NCBI RefSeq assembly: GCF_000382125.1
Contig: NZ_KB907546.1
Span: 1-64,000 of the forward strand
Direction: 5' to 3'
DNA length: 64,000 bases
From: Eudoraea adriatica DSM 19308
GTDB lineage: Bacteria; Bacteroidota; Bacteroidia; Flavobacteriales; Flavobacteriaceae
The notes under the pieces are model-generated. The model was given only the letters and a program-made list of their open reading frames with translations, did not search any database and had not been told where the DNA came from. Shown piece after piece: positions 53,058 to 63,032 of this stretch (position 1 is the stretch's first letter; each line of letters starts with the position of its first letter). A program made the translations under genes and the position numbers.

Positions 53058-56000
53058 TTATTTTGAAGTTTCAATTGAGGTTGCAAGTTCCTTATCTCGT
53101 TTTTTCTCATACCCAGCAATCTTTCCAATCAGAATAAACAACATCGGATAGAAAAATACGCCGAGAATTGTTGCCAAAGACATTCCCCCCAATAAAGCCA
53201 TACCCATTACCTTCCTCGATTCTGCCCCTGAGCCCGATGCAATAACCAATGGAAAAACACCCAGGATAAATGAGAAAGCAGTCATTAGTATAGGCCTGAA
53301 TCTTGATTTTGCAGCTTTCATCGCCGCATCATAAAGACTTGCCCCTTCTTTAAATTCTTCATTTGCAAATTCTACGATTAAAATCGCATTCTTCGCCGCC
53401 ATCCCTATAAGCATTACAAAAGAGACCTGCGCAAAGATGTTATTTTCAAAAGTTGGACTAAATAATCTGGCAATCCATAGGAAGATAAGCGCTCCAAAAA
53501 TAGCAAATGGCGTACCTAAAAGAATCGAAAATGGTAAAGACCAACTCTCATATTGCGCTGAGAGAATAAGAAATACAAACAGCAGTGAAAAGGTAAGTAT
53601 GATCATAAGCGACCCTGATGCTTTTTTCTCCTGGAAAGACATGGCATTCCAGCTGTAGGTCATGTCTTGCGGGAGGATTTCGTCTGCAACTTCCTCCAAA
53701 GCTGTAATTGCATCTGCGGATGTATAGCCTGGTGCCGGAGAGCCCGTAACTTCAACGGCCCTGAATAAATTAAACCTGTTTGTGTAATCCGGACCCGTAA
53801 TGGGTTTTACAGTTGCTATGGTTGCAAGCGGTACCATATTACCTTTGTTGTTTTTAACGAAGAAATTATTTATCTGTTTTTCATTGACCCGATACTCAGG
53901 TTCGGCCTGAATGTATGTTTTATAAAGCCTGCCAAACCTGGTGAAGTTATTCACATAGGCTCCTCCCATAAAAGCACCGATAGTTGTATATAAATCATTT
54001 AGTGAAACCCCAAGTTTGAGCGCCTTTTCTTTGTCAATGTCCAGGTATCTCTGTGGAACATTTGGCTGGAAAGAGGTAAAGGCCGCTCCAATTTCTGGGC
54101 GTTCATTGGCTGCTTTGATAAATTTCATGCTATTTTCACCCAGGTATGCAGGTGTATTGCCTGCACGATCCTGAAGCATGATACTAAAGCCGGAACCACT
54201 CCCCAAACCGGGAAGAGCGGGCGGGCCAAAAGCAAAAACCTGTGCTCCTTTCAATTTTTGAGCAAATTCTATGTTCAGATCTTTAATTACTTCCTTGGCA
54301 GTCTTATCTCTATTTCCCCATTCGGTAAGGGTAACAAAAAATAACCCGTTATTGGGGACTGCAGAGGAGGAAAGTAAACTATACCCTGAAACGGAAGTTA
54401 AATATTCAATATCAGGGTTATTTAAGACGATTTCTTCAATTTGTTTGTGTATTGCATCTGTTCTTTGAATAGAAGCTGCATTGGGCAGTTGTGTATTTAT
54501 ATAAAAATAGCCCATATCTTCTTCCGGAATAAAACCGCCCGGTACCAGGCTTCCGAATATCCCGGCTCCAATAGTAAGTATTACAATATAAATAACACTT
54601 CTTTTTAGTTTTCTGGAGACAATGCTGGTATAACTCATATAGGAAATTGTGGACTTGTCCATTCCCTGATTAAATTTCTCGAAGAACTTTCCTAATACTC
54701 CTTTGTAAGGTTTAGGTTCTTTTAAAAGCAATGAGCATAGCGCAGGGCTAAGCGTTAATGCATTTAGAGAAGATACAAGGACAGAAACTACAATGGTAAT
54801 GGCAAACTGCTGATATAGTAAGCCTGTTATTCCTGCCATTCCTGCAACCGGAATAAAAACTGCTACCAATACAAGCGTTGTTGCAATGACAGGCGCAGTT
54901 ACCTTTTTCATGGCATCAAATGTGGCAGCCCTGGTAGTCATGCCCTTAGCAATATTTACCTGAACGGCTTCCACCACAACGATCGCATCATCAACCACTA
55001 TTCCTATGGCCAGTACCAACCCCAATAGCGACAATACGTTGATCGTAAAACCCAGAAGTGGGAAAAACATAAATGTTCCAATCAAAGAAACAGGTATTGC
55101 TAGGGTAGGGATTAAAGTAGCCCGCCAGTCCTGAATAAATATAAAAACTACAAAAACCACCAGTATCAAGGCAATAATAAGGGTTACTACAATATCCTTA
55201 ATGCCGGCTGTTATTGGTAATGTAGAGTCCAGTGCAACATCATATAGAATACCCTCGGGAAAGTCTTTAGAAAGATCATCCATTTCGGCAATTAAATTCT
55301 CTGCCAATTCAACCGCATTAGATCCCGGGGCTTGATAAACCGTAATAATCGCACAGGTTTCCTTATTCACCCGGGGGATCATGGCATAGGTCTCAACGCC
55401 AAGCTTTACAGTTGCTATATCCTTAATTTTAACCTGAGACCCATCTTCATGAGTTCTTACGACAATATCTTCAAAAGCCTCAACAGAATTAAATCTTTCC
55501 GGCAGGCGAACTGTGTAGGTGAACTCCGTTCCCGGTGGCGCCGGTTCTGCACCAAATTTACCACCCGGTACAATGACGTTTTGCTCATTAATTGCATTTA
55601 GGATTTCAGGTACTGTAATTCCCATTTTCGAAAGCAGGTCGGGTTTTACCCAAATTCTCATGGAATAGTCCGAGGTTCCCAGCACATCTACCCGTCCAAT
55701 ACCTTTAATCCGCGATAATTGATCTTTTATATTGATCAGGGCATAATTGCCAAGAAAATCCTGATCGTATCTTCCATCCGAAGAAAGTGTCATTGCCAGC
55801 ATAATATTTGGCAAAGATTTTTTTGTGGATACTCCAAATTTTGTCACTTCCTGTGGTAGTTTGGCAGAGGCAGCAGATACCCGGTTTTGAGCCAGTACGG
55901 TATTCATATCCGGATCTGTACCCACATCAAATGAGATATCAATAACCATGGAGCCATCATTGGAATTGGTCGATTTCATGTAAATCATGTTGTCCACTCC

Positions 56001-56222
56001 GTTGATTTCCTGTTCTAAGGGTGTAGCCACAGATTCTTCAACACTGATGGCATTGGCTCCCGTGTATCTTGCGTTTACCTGAACAATAGGTGGTGTAAGG
56101 TTTGGATATTGTTCTATGGGTAAACCTAAAAGAGATATGAAACCAACAATAACAATAACAATGGCTATTACTATTGCCACTATGGGTCTTTTAACAAAAA
56201 AGTTACCTGATTCTTCGGCCAT
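53058..56222 (-). CDS. RND multidrug efflux permease (AcrB/MexB, HAE1 family)
   Basis: 1054 residues, the full length for HAE1 pumps, with 12 membrane segments and two large periplasmic loops. Proton-relay segment in TM4: GIVVDDAIVVVEAV (Asp-Asp). Opening NFFVKRPIVAIVIAIVIVI and GLPIEQYPNLTPPIVQV are family-typical. It is the second gene of adaptor-permease-channel, with 7 nt and 1 nt gaps. It exports hydrophobic compounds from the periplasm or inner-membrane leaflet. Confidence 0.96.
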   Translation of the reverse strand: MAEESGNFFVKRPIVAIVIAIVIVIVGFISLLGLPIEQYPNLTPPIVQVNARYTGANAISVEESVATPLEQEINGVDNMIYMKSTNSNDGSMVIDISFDVGTDPDMNTVLAQNRVSAASAKLPQEVTKFGVSTKKSLPNIMLAMTLSSDGRYDQDFLGNYALINIKDQLSRIKGIGRVDVLGTSDYSMRIWVKPDLLSKMGITVPEILNAINEQNVIVPGGKFGAEPAPPGTEFTYTVRLPERFNSVEAFEDIVVRTHEDGSQVKIKDIATVKLGVETYAMIPRVNKETCAIITVYQAPGSNAVELAENLIAEMDDLSKDFPEGILYDVALDSTLPITAGIKDIVVTLIIALILVVFVVFIFIQDWRATLIPTLAIPVSLIGTFMFFPLLGFTINVLSLLGLVLAIGIVVDDAIVVVEAVQVNIAKGMTTRAATFDAMKKVTAPVIATTLVLVAVFIPVAGMAGITGLLYQQFAITIVVSVLVSSLNALTLSPALCSLLLKEPKPYKGVLGKFFEKFNQGMDKSTISYMSYTSIVSRKLKRSVIYIVILTIGAGIFGSLVPGGFIPEEDMGYFYINTQLPNAASIQRTDAIHKQIEEIVLNNPDIEYLTSVSGYSLLSSSAVPNNGLFFVTLTEWGNRDKTAKEVIKDLNIEFAQKLKGAQVFAFGPPALPGLGSGSGFSIMLQDRAGNTPAYLGENSMKFIKAANERPEIGAAFTSFQPNVPQRYLDIDKEKALKLGVSLNDLYTTIGAFMGGAYVNNFTRFGRLYKTYIQAEPEYRVNEKQINNFFVKNNKGNMVPLATIATVKPITGPDYTNRFNLFRAVEVTGSPAPGYTSADAITALEEVADEILPQDMTYSWNAMSFQEKKASGSLMIILTFSLLFVFLILSAQYESWSLPFSILLGTPFAIFGALIFLWIARLFSPTFENNIFAQVSFVMLIGMAAKNAILIVEFANEEFKEGASLYDAAMKAAKSRFRPILMTAFSFILGVFPLVIASGSGAESRKVMGMALLGGMSLATILGVFFYPMLFILIGKIAGYEKKRDKELATSIETSK

Positions 56223-56229
56223 AATGCGT

Positions 56230-57399
56230 TTAATTTTCAGAAATTTGACTTTCGAATTCGGTAACCACCGGTTTTACTACCATGCCAGACGTTACCTTTT
56301 GCAAGCCATCAATAAGTACCTGTTCATTTTCTGCCAACCCTTCTTTGATAAGCCATAGGTCACCTATTCTGTCTGAAACTTCTACTTCTTTTGATTTCAC
56401 AATATTACCTTCATCTACTACAAATACGGAATAGCGCCCCTGCAGTTCGGAAACACATTTCTGGGGGACCAGTATAGCGTCTTCAGCGATTTCAAATTCA
56501 ACCTGGATTTTCGCATACATACCTGGTCTAAGGAGTCCTTTAGTGTTGTTAAATGTTGCCTGAACCAATATTGAACCGGTTTCCGAATCAATGGCCCTTC
56601 CCAGGAACTGCACACTTCCTTTCTCCTCATAAGTTGTTCCATCTGCAAGGATTAACGTAAGATTTTCCTTGTTTTTTGGATTCTCACGATTTACAGTACC
56701 ATCATCAGACACATTTTGTTTAAAATTTCGGGCAACTTCCAGATACTCCGCTTCTGTGAGAAAAAATTCAACTCTCATTTTACTAATATCCGATACCACA
56801 TTAAGAATTACAGGGTTAGGCTCGCGACCAACAAATTCACCGGTTCGTGCTTCCGTTTTGCCTATCAAGCCATTTATTGGAGAGCTTATTCTGGTATATC
56901 CAAGCTGTATTTGAGCCATTCTTAAATTGGCCTTGGCCGCATCTAAGGAAGAAAATGCAGCATCTCTGCTTGCCTGTGCAGCATCCAGATCGCTTTTACT
57001 CACCGCATTAATTTCAGCCAGGGGCTTATACCTTGCCAATTCATTTTCGGCATTTACAAGATACGTCTGGGCCTCAGCGACCTTGCTGGCCATAGAGGCT
57101 TCCTGCGTTTCAAAAGGTTGTGAATCTATAGTGTAGAGTAATTGCCCTTTTTTAACAGGATAACCTTCTTCAAAATGAACGCCGAGAAGGTAGCCCTCTA
57201 CCCTGGCTCGAATAGGTATGTCCTGGAACCCGTATACCTGCCCTACGAAATCCCTGGTTAGGGGGACATCTTTTTTAATGACATTGATAACCTGAATCTC
57301 CGGAGGAGGCATTTCGCTGGTTTTGTCCTTACAGGATGTAAAAATCACAAAGCCTCCCAGTATTAAAAACGAAAGGAGAAAATAGTATCTTCGGCACAT
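56230..57399 (-). CDS. RND efflux periplasmic adaptor (MexA/AcrA), lipoprotein
   Basis: 389 residues. Signal with lipobox FTSC (Cys23). Then biotinyl-lipoyl halves (FEEGYPVKKGQLLYTID and RISSPINGLIGKTEARTGE) around a coiled-coil hairpin (about 85-150), beta-barrel and membrane-proximal domains (VLVDGLQKVTSGMVVKPV at the end). First gene of the operon; the promoter should lie in 57400-57480. It bridges the permease and the outer-membrane channel. Confidence 0.94.
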   Translation of the reverse strand: MCRRYYFLLSFLILGGFVIFTSCKDKTSEMPPPEIQVINVIKKDVPLTRDFVGQVYGFQDIPIRARVEGYLLGVHFEEGYPVKKGQLLYTIDSQPFETQEASMASKVAEAQTYLVNAENELARYKPLAEINAVSKSDLDAAQASRDAAFSSLDAAKANLRMAQIQLGYTRISSPINGLIGKTEARTGEFVGREPNPVILNVVSDISKMRVEFFLTEAEYLEVARNFKQNVSDDGTVNRENPKNKENLTLILADGTTYEEKGSVQFLGRAIDSETGSILVQATFNNTKGLLRPGMYAKIQVEFEIAEDAILVPQKCVSELQGRYSVFVVDEGNIVKSKEVEVSDRIGDLWLIKEGLAENEQVLIDGLQKVTSGMVVKPVVTEFESQISEN

Positions 57400-57517
57400 A
57401 GAAAAGGTGGAATAAATTAGACTATAAGAAATCTATAAAGGCTAAATATAGTTAAACTAACGTCTTATTCAAATAGTAGAATATAGGTTTTCCCAATTCT
57501 TTTTACCTTGATCGGTA

Positions 57518-57563
57518 ATATGATTTATATCATGAGGGAAATATCGTTTTTGGTTTATTTTTG
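57518..57563 (+). promoter_or_regulatory. FNR/CRP-type site plus -7 element
   Basis: ATATGATTTATATCAT (57518-57533; half-sites TGAT-N4-ATCA) lies upstream of TATTTTTG (57556-57563, TAnnTTTG). The box centre is 37.5 bp before the last base of the -7, exactly as at 60367-60412. Predicted start near 57570, about 240 nt before the next + gene; no gene is firmly supported between, though a 37-codon frame begins at 57658. The rest of 57400-57808 shows nothing else. Confidence 0.65.
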
Positions 57564-57808
57564 AGCGTTAATATTATTGAGTCCTGAATTATTAAGAATT
57601 GGTCACAAACATTGGGATTTGGATTTTCAAAACCATGGAAAATGCCGCTAAAATCTGGAGACGGGCCCCATACTTCAACCGGAATCATTGTTAAGGATAA
57701 GATCAATTTAACTAGAATAAAAGAGCGAATATGCTTTCTAGTATTCGACTTTTAAACTAGTTTAGTAGTACAATGAAATAATTTAAGAGTAATCAAAACC
57801 ATATAAAA

Positions 57809-58645
57809 ATGAAAACTGTACTTTCCATTGTTGTTTTTTTATTCATTTTTAGCTCCGTTTATTCCCAAACCGACGGGGGTAAAAATCCTATGCTTACGGA
57901 TAGATTTTTGGCAAGAGCAGCTTTATTTGTACCCTCAAGAAGCTTTCAGTTAAGTGTAGAAGGCAATATTGAAACAGAAAACGTAGGGGATATTGATTTT
58001 AATGAAAACTTTGACATAGGAAGAACCCAAAATACTTTTAATTTCGATTTTATCTGGAGATTCTCTAAATCCAAATTTTGGTCGGTACGAGGACAATATT
58101 TTAGAGTTGCGGCAGAAGATGAAGCCGTACTAGAAAAGGATATTGTTTGGGAGGATTATACTTTCCGGGCAGGAGCTTCTGCCAAAGCAGGTTATGGGCT
58201 TTCTTTGTACAGGGTTTTTTTTGGAAGGGCTATAAGCACCGGACAGAAGCATGAACTTGGTGGAGGATTGGGAATTCACGGACTTGATACAAATGCTTTT
58301 ATTGAAGGAGAGGCTTTTATAAATGATGTGTCAACTGGCTTCAGAAGAGAAAGAGTAAACGGGTTTCTGCCCCTGCCGAATGTTGGCGTATGGTACATTT
58401 GGGCTCCTACCCCGAAATGGGCATTTACAGCCACGGTTGACTGGTTTGGAGTTAAAATTGGCGACTATTCCGGAGGCTTATGGAATCTAAATCCCGGGGT
58501 TACTTTCCAGGCCTTTAAAAATATCGGGTTTAGCGCTAATTATCATTATATAAATTATTACGCAAATGTTACACAAAATTCATGGAATGGCAGTTTTGAT
58601 ATGACATTTAAGGGCCCGTCCTTTGGTGTGACAGCTAATTTTTAG
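57809..58645 (+). CDS. Predicted outer-membrane protein
   Basis: 278 residues. Signal peptide MKTVLSIVVFLFIFSSVYSQ. The rest is a likely 12-strand barrel rich in aromatic residues (FNFDFIWRFSKSKFWSVRGQ, AGYGLSLYRVFFGRA) and ends SFDMTFKGPSFGVTANF with terminal Phe. The family is not recognised beyond 'flavobacterial outer-membrane protein'. It may be expressed from the FNR/CRP-type promoter at 57.5 kb. Single gene, AT-rich, no oddities. Confidence 0.7.
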   Translation: MKTVLSIVVFLFIFSSVYSQTDGGKNPMLTDRFLARAALFVPSRSFQLSVEGNIETENVGDIDFNENFDIGRTQNTFNFDFIWRFSKSKFWSVRGQYFRVAAEDEAVLEKDIVWEDYTFRAGASAKAGYGLSLYRVFFGRAISTGQKHELGGGLGIHGLDTNAFIEGEAFINDVSTGFRRERVNGFLPLPNVGVWYIWAPTPKWAFTATVDWFGVKIGDYSGGLWNLNPGVTFQAFKNIGFSANYHYINYYANVTQNSWNGSFDMTFKGPSFGVTANF

Positions 58646-58821
58646 GGTATTGGCATATGGCCTGACTTAGCCCTGGAATTGGAGAAAATGAATTTTTGAA
58701 AGGACTCCCACTATAGCAGAAATTATTACTATACTTGCAGTCAGGAATTACAAAAAAAGAATCAGGTAAATCTCAAATTTTATTTATTTTCTAATTTTAG
58801 TACTAACATAATTTTTAAAAA

Positions 58822-59292
58822 ATGAAAACAAAAAACTTTTTACTCTTCATCGGGATGATTATGATGATGAGTCCGGCTTTTTCTCAATCTTTTGATGACT
58901 ATCTTGAAGTGGTAAGAGATGTTTTAAATGCGGAGAAAAAGGCAGCGGTAGCTGAAACGATGGAGCTTAGCGATGCTGAGAGTGGTCCGTTTTGGGCATT
59001 GTATAATGAATACAACGCGGAATTGTATAAAGTCCATACAGAACGCGTCAACATTATTAAAGATTTTGCGGCCCAGTATGAATCAATGACTGACGAAAAG
59101 GCGGATGCTCTGGTTAACCGTTCACTGGCTTATGAAACAAAACTACTCAAGTTAAATAAGAGCTATTACAAAAAATTTAAGAAAATCCTTCCTGCTACCA
59201 AAGCAGCCCTTTATTTTCAGGTAGAAAGTAAAATTGATGATTTGATTAATGCTTCCTTAGCGGCTGAGATTCCTCTTGTAAATACAAATTAA
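58822..59292 (+). CDS. Small secreted helical protein (Spy/CpxP-like)
   Basis: 156 residues. Signal peptide MKTKNFLLFIGMIMMMSPAFSQ. The mature part is almost all charged helix (KKAAVAETMELSDAESGPFW, MTDEKADALVNRSLAYETKL) and resembles periplasmic Spy/CpxP or heavy-metal-sensor helical hairpins. No Cys or metal motif. It probably binds misfolded proteins or acts as a periplasmic sensor; a guess from architecture. 177 nt after the outer-membrane protein; likely its own promoter. Confidence 0.65.
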   Translation: MKTKNFLLFIGMIMMMSPAFSQSFDDYLEVVRDVLNAEKKAAVAETMELSDAESGPFWALYNEYNAELYKVHTERVNIIKDFAAQYESMTDEKADALVNRSLAYETKLLKLNKSYYKKFKKILPATKAALYFQVESKIDDLINASLAAEIPLVNTN

Positions 59293-59312
59293 GTATGCAT
59301 GGCTCTTTAAAT

Positions 59313-60266
59313 TCAATTCACATATCCGTAGATATCGTTTAGTCTAACCTTTTCGCCTTTGTCATTTGTGAATTCCAATTGGTAACGGATTCTGATTGCC
59401 GTTTCCAGGGGGGCATAATAGTAAATAATCCAGGCATCAGATTCTCTGGTGCCAATACAGCCGTTAGAACTGGGCTTCCCTAAAGTCTCGGGATTGGTCG
59501 TTGGATGTATCATCTGGCCGTTTCTAACACCATTTATTTCAGTTTCTATCCAGGGTATTTGCGGCATTAAGGTTGTTTTATTGTCATCTCTTTTGGTAGT
59601 AAAGAAACGTTCGTGGTTCACAGGGTTATAGAAATCCGGATCTTTTTCATGCCGGACTATCTTACCACTTCCGGTTTTGGTTCGCAGGTCAATGGACTTA
59701 TCCACCATGCCCAAATATTTTTTTTGGTTTTTTCCTACTCTCACCGGGAAGGCAAATAGCAAAGTGGTATCCCGATAGATACGAAGCTTAAATTCGGGAA
59801 TATTTATATCGAGATGCGTTTCCTTAAAGGAATCCAGGATAGCTAAGGCGGACAGGGAATCCGGGATCATAATAGAGTCTGGTAACCTCAGAACCAGCAG
59901 TTTTCTCTGATCATAAACAAATGAATCCCGGGCCATCATCCTGTAGTAATCTGTATTTACCAGCGTCTCAATAATCCGTGGATTGGCATGTGCCAGCAGG
60001 TGTTCTGACAGGGGGTAGGGAACTACAGAATCATAGGCGTTTACCAAAGAATCCATATAGATAAAATACTGACTTATGTTAATGTCTTGTTTAATAGGTA
60101 TCCAACTGCCGGCAATAGCATTTTTTATACCATTATACACAGGTTCCCTGTGCGCCTTTGATATTTCTTTTAAAGGTTTATTTAAGTTGGTTATGAGAGC
60201 AAAGGAAGCACCAATTACTAAAATAAGGATCCCAATAAAAAGTGAAGGCTTTAGGGTCATTTGCAA
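59313..60266 (-). CDS. L,D-transpeptidase (YkuD family)
   Basis: 317 residues. N-terminal membrane/signal segment MTLKPSLFIGILILVIGAS, then an elongated region and a C-terminal YkuD catalytic domain. The active site reads HPTTNPETLGKPSSNGCIG with the catalytic Cys in SNGC, then TRESDAW. It would form 3-3 crosslinks or anchor proteins to peptidoglycan in the periplasm. Divergent from the mla operon with 177 nt between. Residues just after the Cys (IGTR) differ a little from the classical ChxR pattern but keep the Arg. Confidence 0.88.
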   Translation of the reverse strand: MQMTLKPSLFIGILILVIGASFALITNLNKPLKEISKAHREPVYNGIKNAIAGSWIPIKQDINISQYFIYMDSLVNAYDSVVPYPLSEHLLAHANPRIIETLVNTDYYRMMARDSFVYDQRKLLVLRLPDSIMIPDSLSALAILDSFKETHLDINIPEFKLRIYRDTTLLFAFPVRVGKNQKKYLGMVDKSIDLRTKTGSGKIVRHEKDPDFYNPVNHERFFTTKRDDNKTTLMPQIPWIETEINGVRNGQMIHPTTNPETLGKPSSNGCIGTRESDAWIIYYYAPLETAIRIRYQLEFTNDKGEKVRLNDIYGYVN

Positions 60267-60366
60267 TGGTGTTTAAACTCTGGTTTCTCCGGTCAGGGAA
60301 TTACCCCGGACAGAATAAAGTTAGTCTTCAATAGACCTGCGTGCCATGATCAGGGTCAGGTTTAGG

Positions 60367-60412
60367 ATATGACTTATATCATTTATAGTATAGCCTTTTA
60401 AAGGTAATTTTG
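60367..60412 (+). promoter_or_regulatory. FNR/CRP-type site plus -7 element before mlaE
   Basis: ATATGACTTATATCAT (60367-60382) and TAATTTTG (60405-60412). It differs from the 57518 box in one base and has the same 37.5-bp spacing to its -7. The activator centre would be near -43/-44, as for class II activation. The start codon is 32 nt downstream. Confidence 0.7.
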
Positions 60413-60443
60413 AGTAATCAGATCCACAAGAAAGTTAGCACCT

Positions 60444-61226
60444 ATGAATACGGTAAAACAAAGTTTGGGTGGAATAAAACAATTCTTTATTGAGGTAGGA
60501 GAGCTGTCCTATTTTGCAGGCCGCTTTTTTAAAGAACTATTCAAGCCTCCTTTTGAATTTAAGGAGTTGCTAAGGCAGTGTTATCATATGGGTAACCGTT
60601 CCCTGGTTTTGGTAATGGTGACTGCATTTATCATTGGGTTAGTGCTTACCCTGCAATCCAGACCTACCCTCATTGAATTTGGTGCCGAATCCTGGATGCC
60701 CAATATGGTCGGGATTTCTATTGTCCGTGAACTTGGGCCTGTCATTACTGCGCTGGTTTGTGCCGGGAGGATTGCCTCGGGAATTGGAGCCGAATTAGGT
60801 TCCATGCGGGTTACTGAACAAATAGATGCCATGGAAGTATCAGGGACAAATCCTTTTAAATATTTAGTTGTCACACGTATCCTGGCAATAACTCTTATGC
60901 TGCCACTACTTGTTATAATGGGAGATGCCGTTGCACTATACGGATCTGCTTTGGTTGAAAATTTTAAGGGAAATGTCTCGTTCCAGCTATATTTTAATCG
61001 CGTTTTTGATGCATTGGATTATCGGGATTTGGTTCCTGCCACTATAAAATCATTCTTTTTTGGCTTTGCAATAGGCCTTGTAGGCTGTTTTAAGGGTTAC
61101 TACAGCAAAAAAGGGACTGCAGGGGTGGGTTTGGCAGCAAATACAGCGGTAGTATTTACTTCCATGCTATTGTTTATTATTGATTTTGTAGCAGTTTTTA
61201 TATCTGATATTTTTTACGACCTGTGA
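60444..61226 (+). CDS. mlaE: ABC transporter permease, MlaE family
   Basis: 260 residues with five hydrophobic segments. MlaE signatures: FIIGLVLTLQSRPTLIEFGA, then IVRELGPVITALVCAGRIAS and GIGAELGSMRVTEQIDAM. The inner-membrane permease of a lipid transporter that moves phospholipids between inner and outer membrane. First gene of mlaE-mlaF-mlaD; its stop overlaps the mlaF start by 4 nt. The FNR/CRP-type promoter is 30 nt upstream. Confidence 0.93.
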   Translation: MNTVKQSLGGIKQFFIEVGELSYFAGRFFKELFKPPFEFKELLRQCYHMGNRSLVLVMVTAFIIGLVLTLQSRPTLIEFGAESWMPNMVGISIVRELGPVITALVCAGRIASGIGAELGSMRVTEQIDAMEVSGTNPFKYLVVTRILAITLMLPLLVIMGDAVALYGSALVENFKGNVSFQLYFNRVFDALDYRDLVPATIKSFFFGFAIGLVGCFKGYYSKKGTAGVGLAANTAVVFTSMLLFIIDFVAVFISDIFYDL

Positions 61227-62005
61227 TGATACGAGAAAAACAGATTTCCGGGAATACTGAAACTGGCAAAGGCGAGATAATCATTCATATAAAGGATTTG
61301 TACAAGCGCTTTGGGGATAACCAGGTCCTCAACGGTTTTAACCTCAAATTGTATAAAGGGGAGAATTTGGTAGTTATGGGAAAATCCGGTTCTGGAAAAT
61401 CTGTAATGATCAAATGCCTTGTAGGGCTAATGAAGCCAGATAGCGGCTATATATCCGTTATGGGAAAGGAAATTAAACTTTTGGACAGGACAACCCTGGA
61501 TATACTGCGTTCGGAAATTGGATTTTTGTTCCAGGGAAGTGCTTTGTATGATTCTATGACAGTAAGGGAAAATTTAGAGTTCCCTATGCGACGACACAAA
61601 GAGAAACTTGGTATTATCAAAGACACAACCCCATTGGTGCTTGAAGCTTTGGAGAGTGTGGGACTCGCAGACGCCATAGATCTTATGCCAGAAGAGCTTT
61701 CTGGTGGTATGAAAAGGCGTGTGGCGTTGGCCAGAACCCTGATCCTCAGGCCTAAAATTATTTTGTACGATGAACCAACCAGTGGTTTAGACCCTATTAC
61801 GGCTAAAGAAATTATTGAATTAATGCGGAACATTCAAATTCAATATGGCACGTCTTCACTTATTATTACGCATGATGTGGACTGTGCAAGGGTAATTTCA
61901 GAACGAATGATTCTACTGGTAGATGGCATTAATTATGCCGAAGGCACTTATGACGAACTTGTTAAATCTAAAGACCCTAAGGTAGAAGCATTCTTTAAAA
62001 AATAA
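61223..62005 (+). CDS. mlaF: ABC transporter ATP-binding protein, MlaF family
   Basis: 260 residues. Walker A GKSGSGKS (about 53-60), signature LSGGMKRRVALARTL, Walker B ILYDEPTSGLDP, H-loop TH. It energises the MlaE permease. It overlaps mlaE by 4 nt and precedes mlaD by 4 nt, so all three are one operon. The first ~16 residues are variable, and an inner start is possible but not needed. Confidence 0.93.
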   Translation: MMIREKQISGNTETGKGEIIIHIKDLYKRFGDNQVLNGFNLKLYKGENLVVMGKSGSGKSVMIKCLVGLMKPDSGYISVMGKEIKLLDRTTLDILRSEIGFLFQGSALYDSMTVRENLEFPMRRHKEKLGIIKDTTPLVLEALESVGLADAIDLMPEELSGGMKRRVALARTLILRPKIILYDEPTSGLDPITAKEIIELMRNIQIQYGTSSLIITHDVDCARVISERMILLVDGINYAEGTYDELVKSKDPKVEAFFKK

Positions 62006-62009
62006 TGAT

Positions 62010-63008
62010 ATGGAAAGAACAAGTTTAGAAAAATTGAGACTGGGGATTTTTGTAATACTGGGAACGGCATTGTTGGTAATTGCTGCCTATCTCATAGGAA
62101 ACAGGCAAAACATGTTCGGCAATACTTTTACCATCCATGCGGTATTTAAGAATGTAAACGGACTTCAAAAAGCAAATAATGTGCGTTACTCAGGGATAAA
62201 TGTGGGTACTGTAAAAGATATTGTAATGGAAAATGATTCTACCATAGATGTAATAATGCTTATTCAGGAAAATATGATGGAACATATTAAAAAGGATGCC
62301 ATAGCTACTATTGGATCTGATGGTTTGGTTGGAAGCATGATTGTAAACATCGTCCCGGGTGAGGGTTTGGGTGAAAAGATAAAGTCGGGAGATCAGATTA
62401 TATCTTACAGTCGCATCGGGGCTGAAGATATGATGAGTACGTTAAATGTTACTACTGAAAATGCCGCTCTTCTTACTGCTGATTTGCTCAAAGTAACCTC
62501 TGCTCTTAACAGAGGAGAAGGGACATTAGGACGGTTGCTCAACGATACCCTCATGGCCAATAACCTTGAAAAGACTATTTTGAATCTAAAACTTGCCAGC
62601 GCTAATGCCAGTAATACATTGAATGAAGTGAACAAACTGGTAATGGCTGCCGCCAACTCGGAGAATTCCGTGTTTGGGGTTTTAATGCGCGATTCCTTAG
62701 CCGGACTGGAAATAAAAGGAATTATTCACAATCTGGAATCTGCCAGTGATAGAATGCAAAAATTAACGATTAATCTGGATAGCATTGTCACCGGGATAGC
62801 AGAGGGTGATGGAGCCTTAAATTACCTGTCTAAAGATACAATTTTTGTTCAGCGCCTGGAAGCCACGATGAAAAACATAGAAGAAGGTACCGCGAAGTTC
62901 AATGAGAATATGGAGGCTTTTAAACATAACTTTTTAACCCGGGGTTATTTCAAAAAAATGGCCAAAGAAGAAGCAAAAGCGGCCAAAAAGGAGAAAGTAA
63001 AAAATTGA
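62010..63008 (+). CDS. mlaD: MCE-family lipid-binding protein, MlaD-like
   Basis: 332 residues. One N-terminal membrane anchor (about 12-30: LGIFVILGTALLVIAAYLI), an MCE domain (about 36-115: FKNVNGLQKANNVRYSGINV) and a long helical C-terminus with Asn/Leu repeats, ending Lys-rich (KEEAKAAKKEKVKN). It forms the periplasmic hexameric lipid shuttle part of the Mla complex. The long C-terminal helix is typical of this phylum's MCE proteins, which may form a tunnel toward the outer membrane. Confidence 0.92.
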   Translation: MERTSLEKLRLGIFVILGTALLVIAAYLIGNRQNMFGNTFTIHAVFKNVNGLQKANNVRYSGINVGTVKDIVMENDSTIDVIMLIQENMMEHIKKDAIATIGSDGLVGSMIVNIVPGEGLGEKIKSGDQIISYSRIGAEDMMSTLNVTTENAALLTADLLKVTSALNRGEGTLGRLLNDTLMANNLEKTILNLKLASANASNTLNEVNKLVMAAANSENSVFGVLMRDSLAGLEIKGIIHNLESASDRMQKLTINLDSIVTGIAEGDGALNYLSKDTIFVQRLEATMKNIEEGTAKFNENMEAFKHNFLTRGYFKKMAKEEAKAAKKEKVKN

Positions 63009-63032
63009 GTTCAATGCATCTTATGGATAAGT

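Noticed and set aside
57658-57774. A 38-codon frame (MPLKSGDGPHTSTG..) after the 57.5-kb promoter
   Set aside because: Could be coding, but no family, signal or leader supports it; only mentioned within the regulatory entry.
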